Origin: an uncultured Christensenellaceae bacterium
GTDB taxonomy: Bacteria > Bacillota > Clostridia > Christensenellales > Pumilibacteraceae
Direction: 5' to 3'
Assembly: GCA_910588155.1 (NCBI GenBank)
Contig: CAJUPB010000001.1
Location: 62,001-126,000, forward strand
Length of the DNA stretch: 64,000 bases
A program made the position numbers and the translations under genes. Below the pieces are notes generated by a model that had not been told where the DNA came from, searched no databases, and saw only the letters and a list, made by a program, of their open reading frames with translations. Shown piece by piece: positions 26,209 through 35,695 of the stretch; position 1 is the first letter of the stretch; every line of letters starts with the position of its first letter.

Positions 26209-28005
26209 ATGTCATATTGGGAAAAGGTAAATTCAATATCGGATTTGAAAGCTCTTTCTCTGAAAGAGCTTGAAGTCTATGCCGACGAAATACGTGAGCA
26301 TATTATAGACGTTGTTCAAAAAAACGGCGGCCATCTCGCGTCAAATCTCGGTACGGTCGAACTTACGCTTGCGTTGCACTATGTTTTCGATGTTCCCTGC
26401 GACAAGATAGTTTGGGACGTGGGACATCAATCATATACGCACAAAATAGTGACGGGCAGGCGGGACTCTTTTTCCGATTTGCGAAAAAACGGCGGGATTT
26501 CGGGTTTTCCGAAACCGTCGGAAAGCGAGTGCGACAGTTTTATCGGCGGGCACAGTTCCACTTCGCTTTCGGCAGCGCTCGGACTTGCGAGAGCGAGAGA
26601 TTTGAAAGGCGACAACTATAATGTCATCGGTGTCATCGGAGACGGAGCTATGACTGGCGGTATGGCGTACGAAGCAATAAACGATATCGGCGAATGTCAG
26701 GAAAAAATGATTATCGTTTTGAATGACAACAAGATGTCGATATCCCCGAACGTCGGTGCCTTTTCAAATTATTTGGCGCGCCTTCGATTAAGCAAGCGAT
26801 ATGCGAAATTCAAACACAATTTAAAGCGCGGAGTTGCGGCGTTGCCGTTCTTCGGCGACAAGCTTGTGGGAATGTTTGAAAGAACCCGTGATAATTTGAA
26901 ATCGATAATTCTTTCAAACAAGCTTTTTGAAAATTTCGGAATCAAATACTACGGTCCGTTTGACGGTCACAACATTAAAAATACGATAGAAATTTTCAAA
27001 CAAGTTAAGAATGAAAATCGTCCTGTCCTCATTCATCTTGTAACAAACAAAGGAAACGGTTATGAAATAGCCGAAACTGATGCGGAAAAATTTCACGGTT
27101 TGTCTCCGAAATCGGAAGGTCAAACATACTGTTTTTCCGAAATTGTCGGAAGTAAGCTGTGCGAAATGGCAAAAACAGATAAGCGAGTCGTTGCCGTAAC
27201 CGCGGCTATGAAGAGCGGTACGGGATTGGAAAAGTTTTTCGAACAATTTCCCGAACGCGCATTTGACGTTGCAATTGCCGAACAGCACGCCGTGACTATG
27301 GCTGCTGGAATGGCAAAGGGCGGATTGAAGCCTTATTTTGCCGTATATTCTTCGTTTTTGCAACGAGGGTTTGACCAGATTGTACACGACGTCTGTTATG
27401 ACAATCTTCCCGTAACTTTCTTGATAGACCGAGCGGGTGCTGTCGGTGCGGACGGCATAACGCATCAGGGGATTTTGGATTTGAGCTATCTCGGTATGAT
27501 ACCGAATATGACTGTGTTGGCGCCGAAAGACGGGGATGAATTGGAAGATATGTTGGAATTTTCTCTAACCTGCGATTCTCCTCTCGCAATTCGATATCCG
27601 AAGTCGTTTACCGCAAAATACGAAAAAAACACTCTTGCTTCTGTGACGGAATGGGAGACAATAAAAGAAAGCGATAAAAACAAGTATATTTTGGCAGTGG
27701 GCAACAGAGCATTGGATGCCGCCGCGGCAGTCGATGACGTCAATGTTATAAATGCGCGCTGCGTGAAGCCGTTGGATACAAAGCTGCTTTCGAAAATAGG
27801 AAATGGGAGTGTTGTGCTTACTTTGGAAGACAATGTTGTTTCAGGCGGATTCGGTGCTTCGGTTCTCGAATACTTTTCCAAAGAAAATGCGAACGTGAAA
27901 GTTATTAATCTCGGCTATAACGGTTTTGTCGACGACATGAACACGGAGTCTTCTTTGCGTACTGCCGGGCTTTGCGGCGAAAATATAAAAAAGTTGTTGA
28001 AATAG
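26209..28005 (+). CDS. dxs: 1-deoxy-D-xylulose-5-phosphate synthase
   Basis: This 598-residue thiamine diphosphate enzyme condenses pyruvate and glyceraldehyde 3-phosphate, the entry to the MEP pathway. Visible motifs are the TPP loop IGDGAMTGGMAYEA, the GHQSYTHKI segment, DRAGAVGADGITHQG, and the transketolase-type C-terminal domain. Length is a little short of the usual 620 but all domains are present. With dxr, ispG, ispA and uppS it gives the window five isoprenoid genes. Confidence 0.97.
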   Translation: MSYWEKVNSISDLKALSLKELEVYADEIREHIIDVVQKNGGHLASNLGTVELTLALHYVFDVPCDKIVWDVGHQSYTHKIVTGRRDSFSDLRKNGGISGFPKPSESECDSFIGGHSSTSLSAALGLARARDLKGDNYNVIGVIGDGAMTGGMAYEAINDIGECQEKMIIVLNDNKMSISPNVGAFSNYLARLRLSKRYAKFKHNLKRGVAALPFFGDKLVGMFERTRDNLKSIILSNKLFENFGIKYYGPFDGHNIKNTIEIFKQVKNENRPVLIHLVTNKGNGYEIAETDAEKFHGLSPKSEGQTYCFSEIVGSKLCEMAKTDKRVVAVTAAMKSGTGLEKFFEQFPERAFDVAIAEQHAVTMAAGMAKGGLKPYFAVYSSFLQRGFDQIVHDVCYDNLPVTFLIDRAGAVGADGITHQGILDLSYLGMIPNMTVLAPKDGDELEDMLEFSLTCDSPLAIRYPKSFTAKYEKNTLASVTEWETIKESDKNKYILAVGNRALDAAAAVDDVNVINARCVKPLDTKLLSKIGNGSVVLTLEDNVVSGGFGASVLEYFSKENANVKVINLGYNGFVDDMNTESSLRTAGLCGENIKKLLK

Positions 28006-28025
28006 AAAAAATCGTTGCTATTTTG

Positions 28026-28054
28026 TTGAATATTTATTAAATATGCTGTATAAT
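28026..28054 (+). promoter_or_regulatory. Sigma-A type promoter for nadK-argR-recN
   Basis: TTGAAT (28026-28031), 17 bases, TATAAT (28049-28054). The start codon of nadK is 11 nt downstream, so the transcript is nearly leaderless. Confidence 0.65.
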
Positions 28055-28064
28055 AGTAGACGAT

Positions 28065-28907
28065 ATGAGGGTCGGAATATTTACAAACTGCAATAAAGAC
28101 GTTGATTTATCGGTTACAAAGAGATTGAATGCACTTCTTGTTGCCGCCGATTTTGATGTGCTTTTACATAAAGATATAGTTTCAAAAGGCATTTCGGGAA
28201 AATGTTTCGACGAAAGCCGCGACAATAAAATCGATGTGATGTTGACCGTCGGCGGCGACGGAACCATTTTGAAAATAGCTTCTTATTGCGCAAAATTCGA
28301 TACGGCGATATTGGGTATCAATTTGGGTCATATCGGATTTTTGACGGAAATCGAAATTAACGCTATCGATACGATTCCGGAATTGTTATTGCAGAAAAAG
28401 CTTGTTTCGGAGAAAAGAAGTTTGCTTTGTGCGGAAACGGGCGGTAAAATATATTACGGATTGAACGATGTTGTTTTAAGTCGCGACAATGTCGAAAGAA
28501 TGATTGGGGTAATGGTCGAAGTAGACGGCAGGTTGGCGGACAAATACAGCTGCGACGGGTATATAGTCTGCACACCGACAGGGTCTACCGCATACTCTCT
28601 GTCGGCGGGAGGGTGTATTCTTTCACCCGAAGCTCGGGCGATGGCATTGGTTCCGATAAATTCTCACTCTTTGCACAGCCGTCCCATTGTCGTGAGCGAC
28701 GATGCGAAGATTGAGATTTCTTTGATTTCCTCTTCCGACAGTTGCTCCGTGATAGTCGACGGGCAATGTATGGGACAAGTTAAAACAAACGATAAATTGT
28801 CTGTGAAAAAGGCAGACAAAGAACTGGTGTTTTTGCGTTTGAAAGACAGCAATTTTTATGAGAAATTGCTGTCCAAATTAAATACGTGGAGTGTAACTTT
28901 GAAATAG
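28065..28907 (+). CDS. nadK: NAD kinase
   Basis: This 280-residue enzyme phosphorylates NAD to NADP. The family motifs GGDGTIL, GINLGHIGFLTE, and DGYIVCTPTGSTAYSLSAGG are intact. No clear Shine-Dalgarno site precedes the ATG, which is consistent with the promoter lying only 11 nt away. argR and recN follow, the typical Firmicute trio. Confidence 0.96.
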   Translation: MRVGIFTNCNKDVDLSVTKRLNALLVAADFDVLLHKDIVSKGISGKCFDESRDNKIDVMLTVGGDGTILKIASYCAKFDTAILGINLGHIGFLTEIEINAIDTIPELLLQKKLVSEKRSLLCAETGGKIYYGLNDVVLSRDNVERMIGVMVEVDGRLADKYSCDGYIVCTPTGSTAYSLSAGGCILSPEARAMALVPINSHSLHSRPIVVSDDAKIEISLISSSDSCSVIVDGQCMGQVKTNDKLSVKKADKELVFLRLKDSNFYEKLLSKLNTWSVTLK

Positions 28908-28915
28908 GAGCAATT

Positions 28916-29368
28916 ATGGCAAGAAATGCGAGACAAATGAAAATGGTGGAACTGATTCAGACCTGCGAAATCGAAACACAGGAAGAGCTTGCCGCGCTTT
29001 TGAGAAGAGCGGGATTTAAAGTCACGCAAGCGACTATTTCCAGAGATATAAAAGAATTGGGGATTATAAAAATAGCAACCGACAGCGGTAAGCAGAAATA
29101 TACTCGCGATTACAGCGATTTTACTTCCATTTCCGCCAAAGTTTCCGGATTGTTTAAACACTCCGTCGTTAAAATTTCGGTTGCGGGCAATCTCATTGTC
29201 ATTAAAACCATTCCCGGAAGTGCAAATATGGCAGGTATGATGGTGGACAGCTTGAACAACCCGTCGATACTCGGATGCGTCGCGGGAGACGATACGGTGT
29301 TGGTTATTGCAAAAACAAACGACGAAGCCGACGAAATAAGCGAAATCCTCAAACAGCTTGTCGATTAG
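28916..29368 (+). CDS. argR: Arginine repressor ArgR/AhrC
   Basis: This 150-residue regulator has an N-terminal winged helix (VTQATISRDIKELGIIKI) and a C-terminal arginine-binding/hexamerisation domain (TIPGSANMAGMMVDSL, VAGDDTVLV). I start at ATG 28916, preceded by AGGAG; an in-frame upstream ATG at 28886 would overlap nadK and lacks conservation. It controls arginine metabolism genes, none of which are in the window. Confidence 0.95.
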   Translation: MARNARQMKMVELIQTCEIETQEELAALLRRAGFKVTQATISRDIKELGIIKIATDSGKQKYTRDYSDFTSISAKVSGLFKHSVVKISVAGNLIVIKTIPGSANMAGMMVDSLNNPSILGCVAGDDTVLVIAKTNDEADEISEILKQLVD

Positions 29369-29380
29369 TAGGTGTAAAGT

Positions 29381-31081
29381 ATGCTGAAAAGATTACACGT
29401 CAAAAATCTTGCGCTGATTTCCGAACTCGAATTGGAGTTCGGCGATAATCTCAATGTTTTAAGCGGCGAAACAGGTGCGGGCAAATCGATTGTCGTAGAC
29501 AGTCTGATGCTTTTGTTGGGTGCAAAATATGACAAAACTTATTTGCGTTATGGTTGCGATTACGGCTTTGTCGAAGGTGTTTTCGAAGTGTCGGACAAAC
29601 AAAAAGAGAAGCTGTCCGATTTCGGTATCGATGAAGACGATGTTTTGATTATCGGCAGAAAGTTCGGCAGCGACGGAAAAAACGATATCAGAGTAAACGG
29701 AAAGTCGTTTACCGCATCTATGCTAAAAAATCTTATGTCTTCGTTTGTGGATATTTACGGTCAAAACGAATATCAGTCTCTGAGTCGACCGTCGGAGCAT
29801 CTGAGGATAATAGATTATTTTGTTCGGACAAAATCGGGACAATTGTTTTCGGCATTGGAAAGCGAGTATTTTACATATAAGCGTATTTGCAAAGAAATGA
29901 ACGAGCTCGGCAACATTTCGGAACGTGAGAAGAATATCGATATTTACAAATATCAGATAGATGAAATCGAACAGGCAAAAATTTTACCTGACGAAGAAAC
30001 GGAAATTGTCGCAAAAAGAAAGCTGTTTGCTTCGGGAGAAAGAATAGCCACGGCTCTTTCCGAGTCGATAAATGCGTTGAACGATAACGAAAACGGAGAA
30101 ACCGCATCGTCTGCCGTATCGAATGCGTTGAACGCATTGTCGGAAATAAGCGACGCAAAACCTGTTTTTTCTGAATTGTACGAGCGTTTGAACTCCGTAT
30201 CGATTGAAATAGACGATATTGTCGAAACAATCGGAGAAGAAATAGACGGTTTGAATTTTGACGAGAGAGAAATAGACAGGGTGGAAAGACGTTATGATAC
30301 GATTCTTTCTTTAAAACGCAAATACGGTTCGTTTGAAAAAATGACTTCATATTTGGAGTTTGCAAAGCAATCTTTGGACAAGCTGGAAAATTGTTCACAG
30401 CTCTATGAAAAGTTGGAAAAAGACCGAGAACTGTCGGTCAATAAAATATACGAATTGTCCGTAAAACTTTCGGAAGAAAGAAAATCGGTGGCAAAAAATC
30501 TCTCGAAAGATATTATGAACGAGTTGTCGGAGCTTGGTATGGAGCATTCGAAATTCGAAGTCGTCTTTAACGAGCTGCCGACATTATCCGAATGCGAAAA
30601 TTTTCTTTCGGCAAAAGGTTTGGACAAGCCGGAGTTTTATTTGAGTCCCAACGTCGGGCAACCGTTGAAGCCGCTTGTAAAAATAATATCCGGCGGCGAG
30701 ATGTCTCGGTTTATGTTGGCTTTAAAAGTCATAACAAGCAAAACTGACGAAATAGAAACACTTATTTTTGACGAAATCGATACCGGTATCAGCGGCAAAA
30801 TCGGACAGGCCGTTGCGCAAAAGTTGGCAAAAATAGCACACGGTCGTCAAGTGTTGTGCGTTACGCACCTTGCACAAATTGCGGCAATGGCGGACTGTCA
30901 TTTTTATATAGCAAAACAGGTAAAAGACGATGCTACTTATACGGAAGTTTTGAGGCTTGACGAAGAGGGAATGGTGGAGGAAATTTCCCGACTGTCGGGA
31001 GGCAAAGATATCAGCAGTCAAGCAATGGAAAATGCCGCGCAAATGAAGAAATGGAGCAACGACTTTAAAGCGGCACTATAA
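29381..31081 (+). CDS. recN: DNA repair protein RecN
   Basis: This 566-residue SMC-like ATPase acts in double-strand break repair. The N-terminal half has Walker A GETGAGKS (about residues 27-34). A coiled-coil middle follows, then the C-terminal half with signature SGGEMSRFMLALK and Walker B TLIFDEIDTGISG. Position after argR is standard. A terminator follows 18 nt downstream. Confidence 0.97.
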   Translation: MLKRLHVKNLALISELELEFGDNLNVLSGETGAGKSIVVDSLMLLLGAKYDKTYLRYGCDYGFVEGVFEVSDKQKEKLSDFGIDEDDVLIIGRKFGSDGKNDIRVNGKSFTASMLKNLMSSFVDIYGQNEYQSLSRPSEHLRIIDYFVRTKSGQLFSALESEYFTYKRICKEMNELGNISEREKNIDIYKYQIDEIEQAKILPDEETEIVAKRKLFASGERIATALSESINALNDNENGETASSAVSNALNALSEISDAKPVFSELYERLNSVSIEIDDIVETIGEEIDGLNFDEREIDRVERRYDTILSLKRKYGSFEKMTSYLEFAKQSLDKLENCSQLYEKLEKDRELSVNKIYELSVKLSEERKSVAKNLSKDIMNELSELGMEHSKFEVVFNELPTLSECENFLSAKGLDKPEFYLSPNVGQPLKPLVKIISGGEMSRFMLALKVITSKTDEIETLIFDEIDTGISGKIGQAVAQKLAKIAHGRQVLCVTHLAQIAAMADCHFYIAKQVKDDATYTEVLRLDEEGMVEEISRLSGGKDISSQAMENAAQMKKWSNDFKAAL

Positions 31082-31098
31082 ACAATTCGTTATAACAA

Positions 31099-31130
31099 AA
31101 AGCGGCAGGTAAAAACCTGCCGCTTTGACT
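31099..31130. terminator. Terminator downstream of recN, facing rpmB
   Basis: AAAGCGGCAGGT (31099-31110) pairs perfectly with ACCTGCCGCTTT (31115-31126) around AAAA. It can serve recN on the + strand and rpmB on the - strand, which converge here. Confidence 0.88.
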
Positions 31131-31145
31131 TTTCAATCTGTCCGA

Positions 31146-31340
31146 TTAAGAATTCTTTTGAGAACGAAGGCATCTCGTGCAAACATACTGACTCGATTCC
31201 ACACCGTCCAATTCCACTTTGACTTTGTGAACGTTCACGCCGAACGTGCGTCTTGTCTTTCTGTTGGAATGGCTGACGTTATTTCCGCCGGAAGCACGGT
31301 CGCTTCCGCCTTTGCCGCATATCACGCAAACTCTGCTCAT
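31146..31340 (-). CDS. rpmB: Ribosomal protein bL28, zinc-binding form
   Basis: This 64-residue ribosomal protein begins MSRVCVICGKG and ends with CTRCLRSQKNS; the two Cys pairs mark the C+ (zinc-binding) form. The SNRKTRRTFGVN core is typical. It is read from the minus strand, divergent from the yloU-fakA-recG operon, the same arrangement as in B. subtilis. GGAGGTG precedes its start. Confidence 0.97.
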   Translation of the reverse strand: MSRVCVICGKGGSDRASGGNNVSHSNRKTRRTFGVNVHKVKVELDGVESSQYVCTRCLRSQKNS

Positions 31341-31376
31341 TTATTACACCTCCACACGGATTTATCTTACTGTGAT

Positions 31377-31405
31377 ACTATATCACAAAATACCGAGAAA
31401 AGCAA
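31377..31405 (-). promoter_or_regulatory. Promoter of rpmB
   Basis: On the minus strand, TTGCTT (31400-31405) and TATAGT (31377-31382) are separated by 17 bases, with TGA before the -10 box. Start codon 37 nt downstream. Confidence 0.7.
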
Positions 31406-31465
31406 GTAAAATAGTGCGATTCCGAGGTTTTTTTAAGTTTTTTTTGAATATTTGACGCAAATCTC

Positions 31466-31494
31466 TTGCATAATCGTGCATAATAGGTTAAAAT
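31466..31494 (+). promoter_or_regulatory. Promoter of the yloU-fakA operon
   Basis: TTGCAT (31466-31471), 17 bases, TAAAAT (31489-31494), followed by a ribosome site AAGGAG at 31522-31527. It diverges from the rpmB promoter; the roughly 60 bases between the two are AT-rich with no other feature seen. Confidence 0.6.
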
Positions 31495-31532
31495 AGATAT
31501 ATATCAAACATATACTTTTATAAGGAGTGTCA

Positions 31533-31883
31533 ATGAGTGTAAATACCGCCAATGCGTACGGCAGAATAACAGTCACGGAAGAAGCCATTGCGCAAGTAGC
31601 GGGATACACGGCATTGGAATGTTATGGTATAGTCAACCTGATTTCCAAGAGGTTTTCGGATAATTTTGCCGATTTGCTTAAAAAGCAGCGCATATCCAAA
31701 GGCGTTCGCGTAATGACGAACGGAGACAGAATTTTCATAGATTTATACGTTATAATCAAGTACGGCGTGTCCATAGATGCCGTCGCAACCTCTTTGAAAC
31801 GAGCTGTAAAATATGATGTAGAAAGTTTCACCGGTATGGTGGTAGACACCATAAACGTAAACGTTATGGGTGTAAAAGTTTAA
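31533..31883 (+). CDS. yloU: Asp23/Gls24-family protein (YloU)
   Basis: This 116-residue Asp23-family protein has GRITVTEEAIAQVAGYTALE and INVNVMGVKV. I start at ATG 31533 because AAGGAG ends 5 nt before it; the GTG at 31527 overlaps that site. It precedes fakA as in other Bacillota, where the pair is near-universal. The role is unknown; association with fatty-acid/phospholipid metabolism is inferred from the neighbour. Confidence 0.93.
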   Translation: MSVNTANAYGRITVTEEAIAQVAGYTALECYGIVNLISKRFSDNFADLLKKQRISKGVRVMTNGDRIFIDLYVIIKYGVSIDAVATSLKRAVKYDVESFTGMVVDTINVNVMGVKV

Positions 31884-31930
31884 TAGAAATGCCATCGTGC
31901 TGTATTTGAATGCATATATGGAGGATAATT

Positions 31931-33565
31931 ATGCAGAAATCAATTAACGGAGCAACCTTCCGCAAAATGATTTTGAACGGCGCAAAGCTGTTAGATATAA
32001 ATAAACAACACGTAGATTCATTGAATGTCTTTCCGGTTCCCGACGGAGATACCGGCACAAATATGTCGTTGACGATGTTGTCGGCATCGAAAGAAGTTTC
32101 AAATTGTCCCAGCAATAATATAGATGCTTTATGCGATGCTCTGTCGAAGGGGGCTTTGCGCGGCGCGCGCGGCAACAGCGGCGTTATACTAAGCCAAATA
32201 TTAAAAGGTATGGCCACCGTTTTGTCGCAGTCGGGCGAAATTACGGCGCGTAATTTTGCCAAAGCGATGGCTGCGGGAACGGAAATTGCCTATAAAGCAG
32301 TGACGAAGCCGAAAGAGGGCACTATTCTCACCGTTGTCAGAACTATGAGCGAGCACGCAATGAAAATCACTCGCAAGAACATCGAAGTTCCGGAGTTTTT
32401 GGAAAGCGTGATAGCTGCGGGCGAGGAGTCTTTGAAAATGACACCCGAGCTTTTGCCCGTTTTGAAAAAAGCAGGCGTGGTTGATGCCGGCGGACGCGGA
32501 CTTTTGATAATATTCCAAGGCTTCCATCATCTGCTTATCGGGCAGGAAGATACCAATATCGAGTTCGACGACTCGATTCAGGCAAACAGCCAATACGGAG
32601 AGCAGGCACATTTTGATTATAACGACCTTGCCGAAATAGAATTCGGTTATTGCAACGAGCTGTTTATCATCAATCTTCACAAGAAGACCACGGAAGCCGA
32701 TATAGACAGATTGCGTGAAAAACTTATGACGATAGGCGATTGTGTGCTTGTCATAGGCGATTTGAATATGGTTAAGGTTCACGTGCATTCCAACGAACCG
32801 GGCAGTGTTTTGGCATATTGCTTGGAGCTTGGCGAAATCGACAGAGTCAAAATCGAAAATATGTTGGAGCAGAACAGGGCTTTAATCGGTCAAAAGAAAG
32901 AAGAATTGAAGCCGTATGGTTTGGTTTCCGTATGTGCGGGTGAAGGTTTGACGAATATTTTTAAAGATTTGCTTGTCGACGAAATTATCGAGGGCGGGCA
33001 AACTATGAATCCGAGCGCGGAAGACATCGCAAAAGCGTGCGACGGCATTGCCGCGAAGGATATATTTGTTTTGCCTAACAATAAAAATATTATACTTGCG
33101 GCAGAACAAGCCAAAGCATTAAGTAAAAGAACCATTCATATAATCCCTACGAAAAATATTCCGCAGGGGCTTTCCGCTGTTTTGGCGTTTAATCCAGAAG
33201 ACAGTGCGGCAAACAATGAAGCCGCTATGATTGAAGCTATTTCCGGAATTAAGGCGGGTATGGTCACATATGCTGTAAGAAGCACGCAAATAGACGACTT
33301 CAATCTTAAAGAAGGCGATATCATCGGTATAGATTCGAAATCCATCGTGGCGAAAGGCGAAAAGGTGGAAAAAGTCACAAAAGACCTCGTCGAAAAAATG
33401 ATGGACGGCGACGTGAGCAATATAACATTGTATTTCGGAGACGCCGTTTCCGAAGAGGAGGCCAACGCAATAGCGCAAGAGCTTACCGACAAATATAAGA
33501 AATGCGACGTCGACATTCATTTCGGCGGACAGCCTCTTTACTATTATATAGTTTCATTGGAGTAA
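31931..33565 (+). CDS. fakA: Fatty acid kinase subunit FakA (DAK2/YloV)
   Basis: This 544-residue protein has an N-terminal DhaL-like ATP-binding domain with the phosphate and metal motif VFPVPDGDTGTNMSLTM and GARGNSGVILSQ, then a middle and a C-terminal DegV-like region. With a FakB lipid-binding partner (not in the window) it phosphorylates fatty acids for phospholipid synthesis. I start at ATG 31931, with GGAGGA 6 nt upstream; the in-frame ATG at 31910 lacks a ribosome site. Confidence 0.93.
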   Translation: MQKSINGATFRKMILNGAKLLDINKQHVDSLNVFPVPDGDTGTNMSLTMLSASKEVSNCPSNNIDALCDALSKGALRGARGNSGVILSQILKGMATVLSQSGEITARNFAKAMAAGTEIAYKAVTKPKEGTILTVVRTMSEHAMKITRKNIEVPEFLESVIAAGEESLKMTPELLPVLKKAGVVDAGGRGLLIIFQGFHHLLIGQEDTNIEFDDSIQANSQYGEQAHFDYNDLAEIEFGYCNELFIINLHKKTTEADIDRLREKLMTIGDCVLVIGDLNMVKVHVHSNEPGSVLAYCLELGEIDRVKIENMLEQNRALIGQKKEELKPYGLVSVCAGEGLTNIFKDLLVDEIIEGGQTMNPSAEDIAKACDGIAAKDIFVLPNNKNIILAAEQAKALSKRTIHIIPTKNIPQGLSAVLAFNPEDSAANNEAAMIEAISGIKAGMVTYAVRSTQIDDFNLKEGDIIGIDSKSIVAKGEKVEKVTKDLVEKMMDGDVSNITLYFGDAVSEEEANAIAQELTDKYKKCDVDIHFGGQPLYYYIVSLE

Positions 33566-33573
33566 TGCTTTTG

Positions 33574-33602
33574 AAAAAGGGCAGTAGAAACTGCTCTTTT
33601 TT
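33574..33602 (+). terminator. Terminator between fakA and recG
   Basis: AAAAAGGGCAGT (33574-33585) pairs with ACTGCTCTTTTT (33590-33601) around AGAA, ending in a T-run. recG starts 6 nt after it, so some readthrough must occur or recG has a promoter I cannot see. Confidence 0.8.
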
Positions 33603-33607
33603 ATTTT

Positions 33608-35608
33608 ATGTACGGTATGGAATTTACGGAAATACGAGGGTTTGGTGTTAAACGGTCGGAAACGCTTAAAAAAAACGGTATAGAAACGGTAAGCGATTTG
33701 CTGACCGTATTTCCGTATTCATATGTAAATCTGAACGACGTTGCAAAATCAAGTGTGTCGACAGGCAAAGGCGTCGTGACTCTATTCGGAAAAGTTGCCG
33801 CACAGCCGACTGTAAAGTATATCAGGAAGGGCTTGTTTCTGACGACTGTCGTAATTGTTGAAAACGACGGGACAGAATTCGAGTGCGGATGGTTTAACCG
33901 AAAATATTTAAAAAACAGTTTTCCTGCGGAAAAAGAATTTTATATCATAGGGAAAATAGAAAAATACGGAAAAAAGTTGAGTGTAAGCAATCCGATAACA
34001 ATTCCTTATACGGACAATATGCCGAATATTTATCCGCTATACCGTCCGATTAAAGGTATTCCTTCAAACGTTTTTCTTTCGGCAATGGATGCGGTATTGA
34101 AAAATGTGCAAGTGAACAGTTTTATTGATAGGCACTTGGCGGAAAAATTCGGACTAACGGAACTGAACGAGGCATTTTTTAATATTCATCGCCCTTCGGA
34201 TATGATAAAACTCGAACAAGCCAAGCAAAGCGTTGCAATCGAAAATTTGAGCTGTAATATGGCGCTGTATTCTGTCGTAAAACAGTCGGGAAGCAAGTCT
34301 CACAAATATTGCGGCAACATCGAGATTTTAAATGAATTTTTGAATGATTTATCTTTTGAATTGACTTACGACCAAAGAAAGGCATTGTCTGAAATTGTTT
34401 CGGATATGAATTCGAAAAAGAAGATGAATCGATTATTGCAGGGAGACGTGGGGTGCGGAAAAACTGTGGTGGCTCTCTCTGCAATGCTGTATGCCGCGAT
34501 TAGCGGTTTTCAGAGCGTATTGATGAGCCCTACCGAATTATTGGCTTTGCAGCATTTCGAAACGGCAAAACGATTATTTTCGAAGTACAACTTGAAAATA
34601 GTATATTTGAGTTCCTCTCTCAATGCCGGTGAAAAAAGACAAGCGCTGTCCGATATAACTTGCGGAAATGCAAATATAATTATAGGAACGCATTCGTTAA
34701 TTCGAGAAGACGTGATTTTCAAAAATCTTTCGTTGATTATTACGGACGAACAACAAAGGTTCGGAGTCAATCAGCGCGGAGCTTTGGAAAACAAAGCTTT
34801 AAGCGCCGATTATTTGATTATGACGGCAACACCGATACCGAGAACTCTCGCTTTGACGCTTTACGGAGATTTGGACCAAAGCGAAATCAAAACACTGCCG
34901 ACGAGGAAAGCAAAGACGGATACTCGCTTCGTTCCCAACGGCAAAATCAAAGATATGCTTTCGTATATTAAAAACAAGGCCGATGCAGGTGAACAAACTT
35001 ATATGGTGTGTTCGAGAATTGATGATGACGAGTTGGTATCGGTCAACAATCTCTATGAGTATCTGCAAAAAACGCCTTTGAAAAAGTATGTCGGCATTTT
35101 GCACGGTCAGCTCTCCGATAACGACAAAGAAGCGGTTATGTCGAGATTTGCTTCGGGTGACATTAAAGTTTTGGTTTCAACATCAATCGTCGAGGTTGGA
35201 ATCGACGTGCCGCAAGCAACGACTATCGTGATATTCAATGCCGACAGGTACGGTTTGAGTCAACTGCATCAGCTTCGTGGCAGAGTGGGACGCGGCGACA
35301 AGGATAGTTTTTGTTTCCTGTTATCAGACAAATTGAAAGATTCGGCTAAACAGCGTATAGAATACTTTATATCCTGCAACGACGGATTTTCTCTTGCCGA
35401 TTATGATTTTAAGCAGAGGGGAGCAGGTGACTTTTTGGGTACGCGTCAGCACGGAGACTCTGTTTATACGAATATCAATAAAGATTTGATTGATAAAGCC
35501 CGCGAAATCTCGTCATTTCTTGTTCAAAACGACAATTTCAAAAACAGTATTTCTCAAAGCGAGCAAACTGGAAAAATTCTTTTCGTAAAAAGTTTGACAA
35601 TGAACTGA
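33608..35608 (+). CDS. recG: ATP-dependent DNA helicase RecG
   Basis: This 666-residue helicase rescues stalled forks and processes branched DNA. An N-terminal wedge (OB) domain lies at about 55-150. The helicase motifs follow: Walker A LLQGDVGCGKTVVAL, the DEQQRFGV box, MTATPIPRTLALT, VSTSIVEVGIDVPQAT and QLRGRVGRGD. The start ATG follows the fakA terminator directly, and no good Shine-Dalgarno is visible, so MYGMEF or the second ATG (33617) are both possible. Confidence 0.97.
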   Translation: MYGMEFTEIRGFGVKRSETLKKNGIETVSDLLTVFPYSYVNLNDVAKSSVSTGKGVVTLFGKVAAQPTVKYIRKGLFLTTVVIVENDGTEFECGWFNRKYLKNSFPAEKEFYIIGKIEKYGKKLSVSNPITIPYTDNMPNIYPLYRPIKGIPSNVFLSAMDAVLKNVQVNSFIDRHLAEKFGLTELNEAFFNIHRPSDMIKLEQAKQSVAIENLSCNMALYSVVKQSGSKSHKYCGNIEILNEFLNDLSFELTYDQRKALSEIVSDMNSKKKMNRLLQGDVGCGKTVVALSAMLYAAISGFQSVLMSPTELLALQHFETAKRLFSKYNLKIVYLSSSLNAGEKRQALSDITCGNANIIIGTHSLIREDVIFKNLSLIITDEQQRFGVNQRGALENKALSADYLIMTATPIPRTLALTLYGDLDQSEIKTLPTRKAKTDTRFVPNGKIKDMLSYIKNKADAGEQTYMVCSRIDDDELVSVNNLYEYLQKTPLKKYVGILHGQLSDNDKEAVMSRFASGDIKVLVSTSIVEVGIDVPQATTIVIFNADRYGLSQLHQLRGRVGRGDKDSFCFLLSDKLKDSAKQRIEYFISCNDGFSLADYDFKQRGAGDFLGTRQHGDSVYTNINKDLIDKAREISSFLVQNDNFKNSISQSEQTGKILFVKSLTMN

Positions 35609-35614
35609 AACTGC

Positions 35615-35643
35615 TTGACATTGCATTCGCCCTGCTATATAAT
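35615..35643 (+). promoter_or_regulatory. Consensus sigma-A promoter of the his operon
   Basis: TTGACA (35615-35620), exactly 17 bases, TATAAT (35638-35643): both hexamers match consensus perfectly. The leader of about 45 nt before hisZ contains no terminator, T-box or His-codon leader peptide that I can see. Confidence 0.9.
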
Positions 35644-35695
35644 AAGAGATATACTTTATTGCTTTAAAGTATTAAAATTTTTAAAGGAGCGTTTT

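Noticed and set aside
31125..31409. 94-residue + strand open frame over rpmB
   Set aside because: It is the antisense of bL28, which is unmistakable on the minus strand.
35609..35695. T-box or His attenuator in the his leader
   Set aside because: The leader is about 50 nt, lacks a terminator, has no AGGGTGG T-box string and no His-rich peptide.
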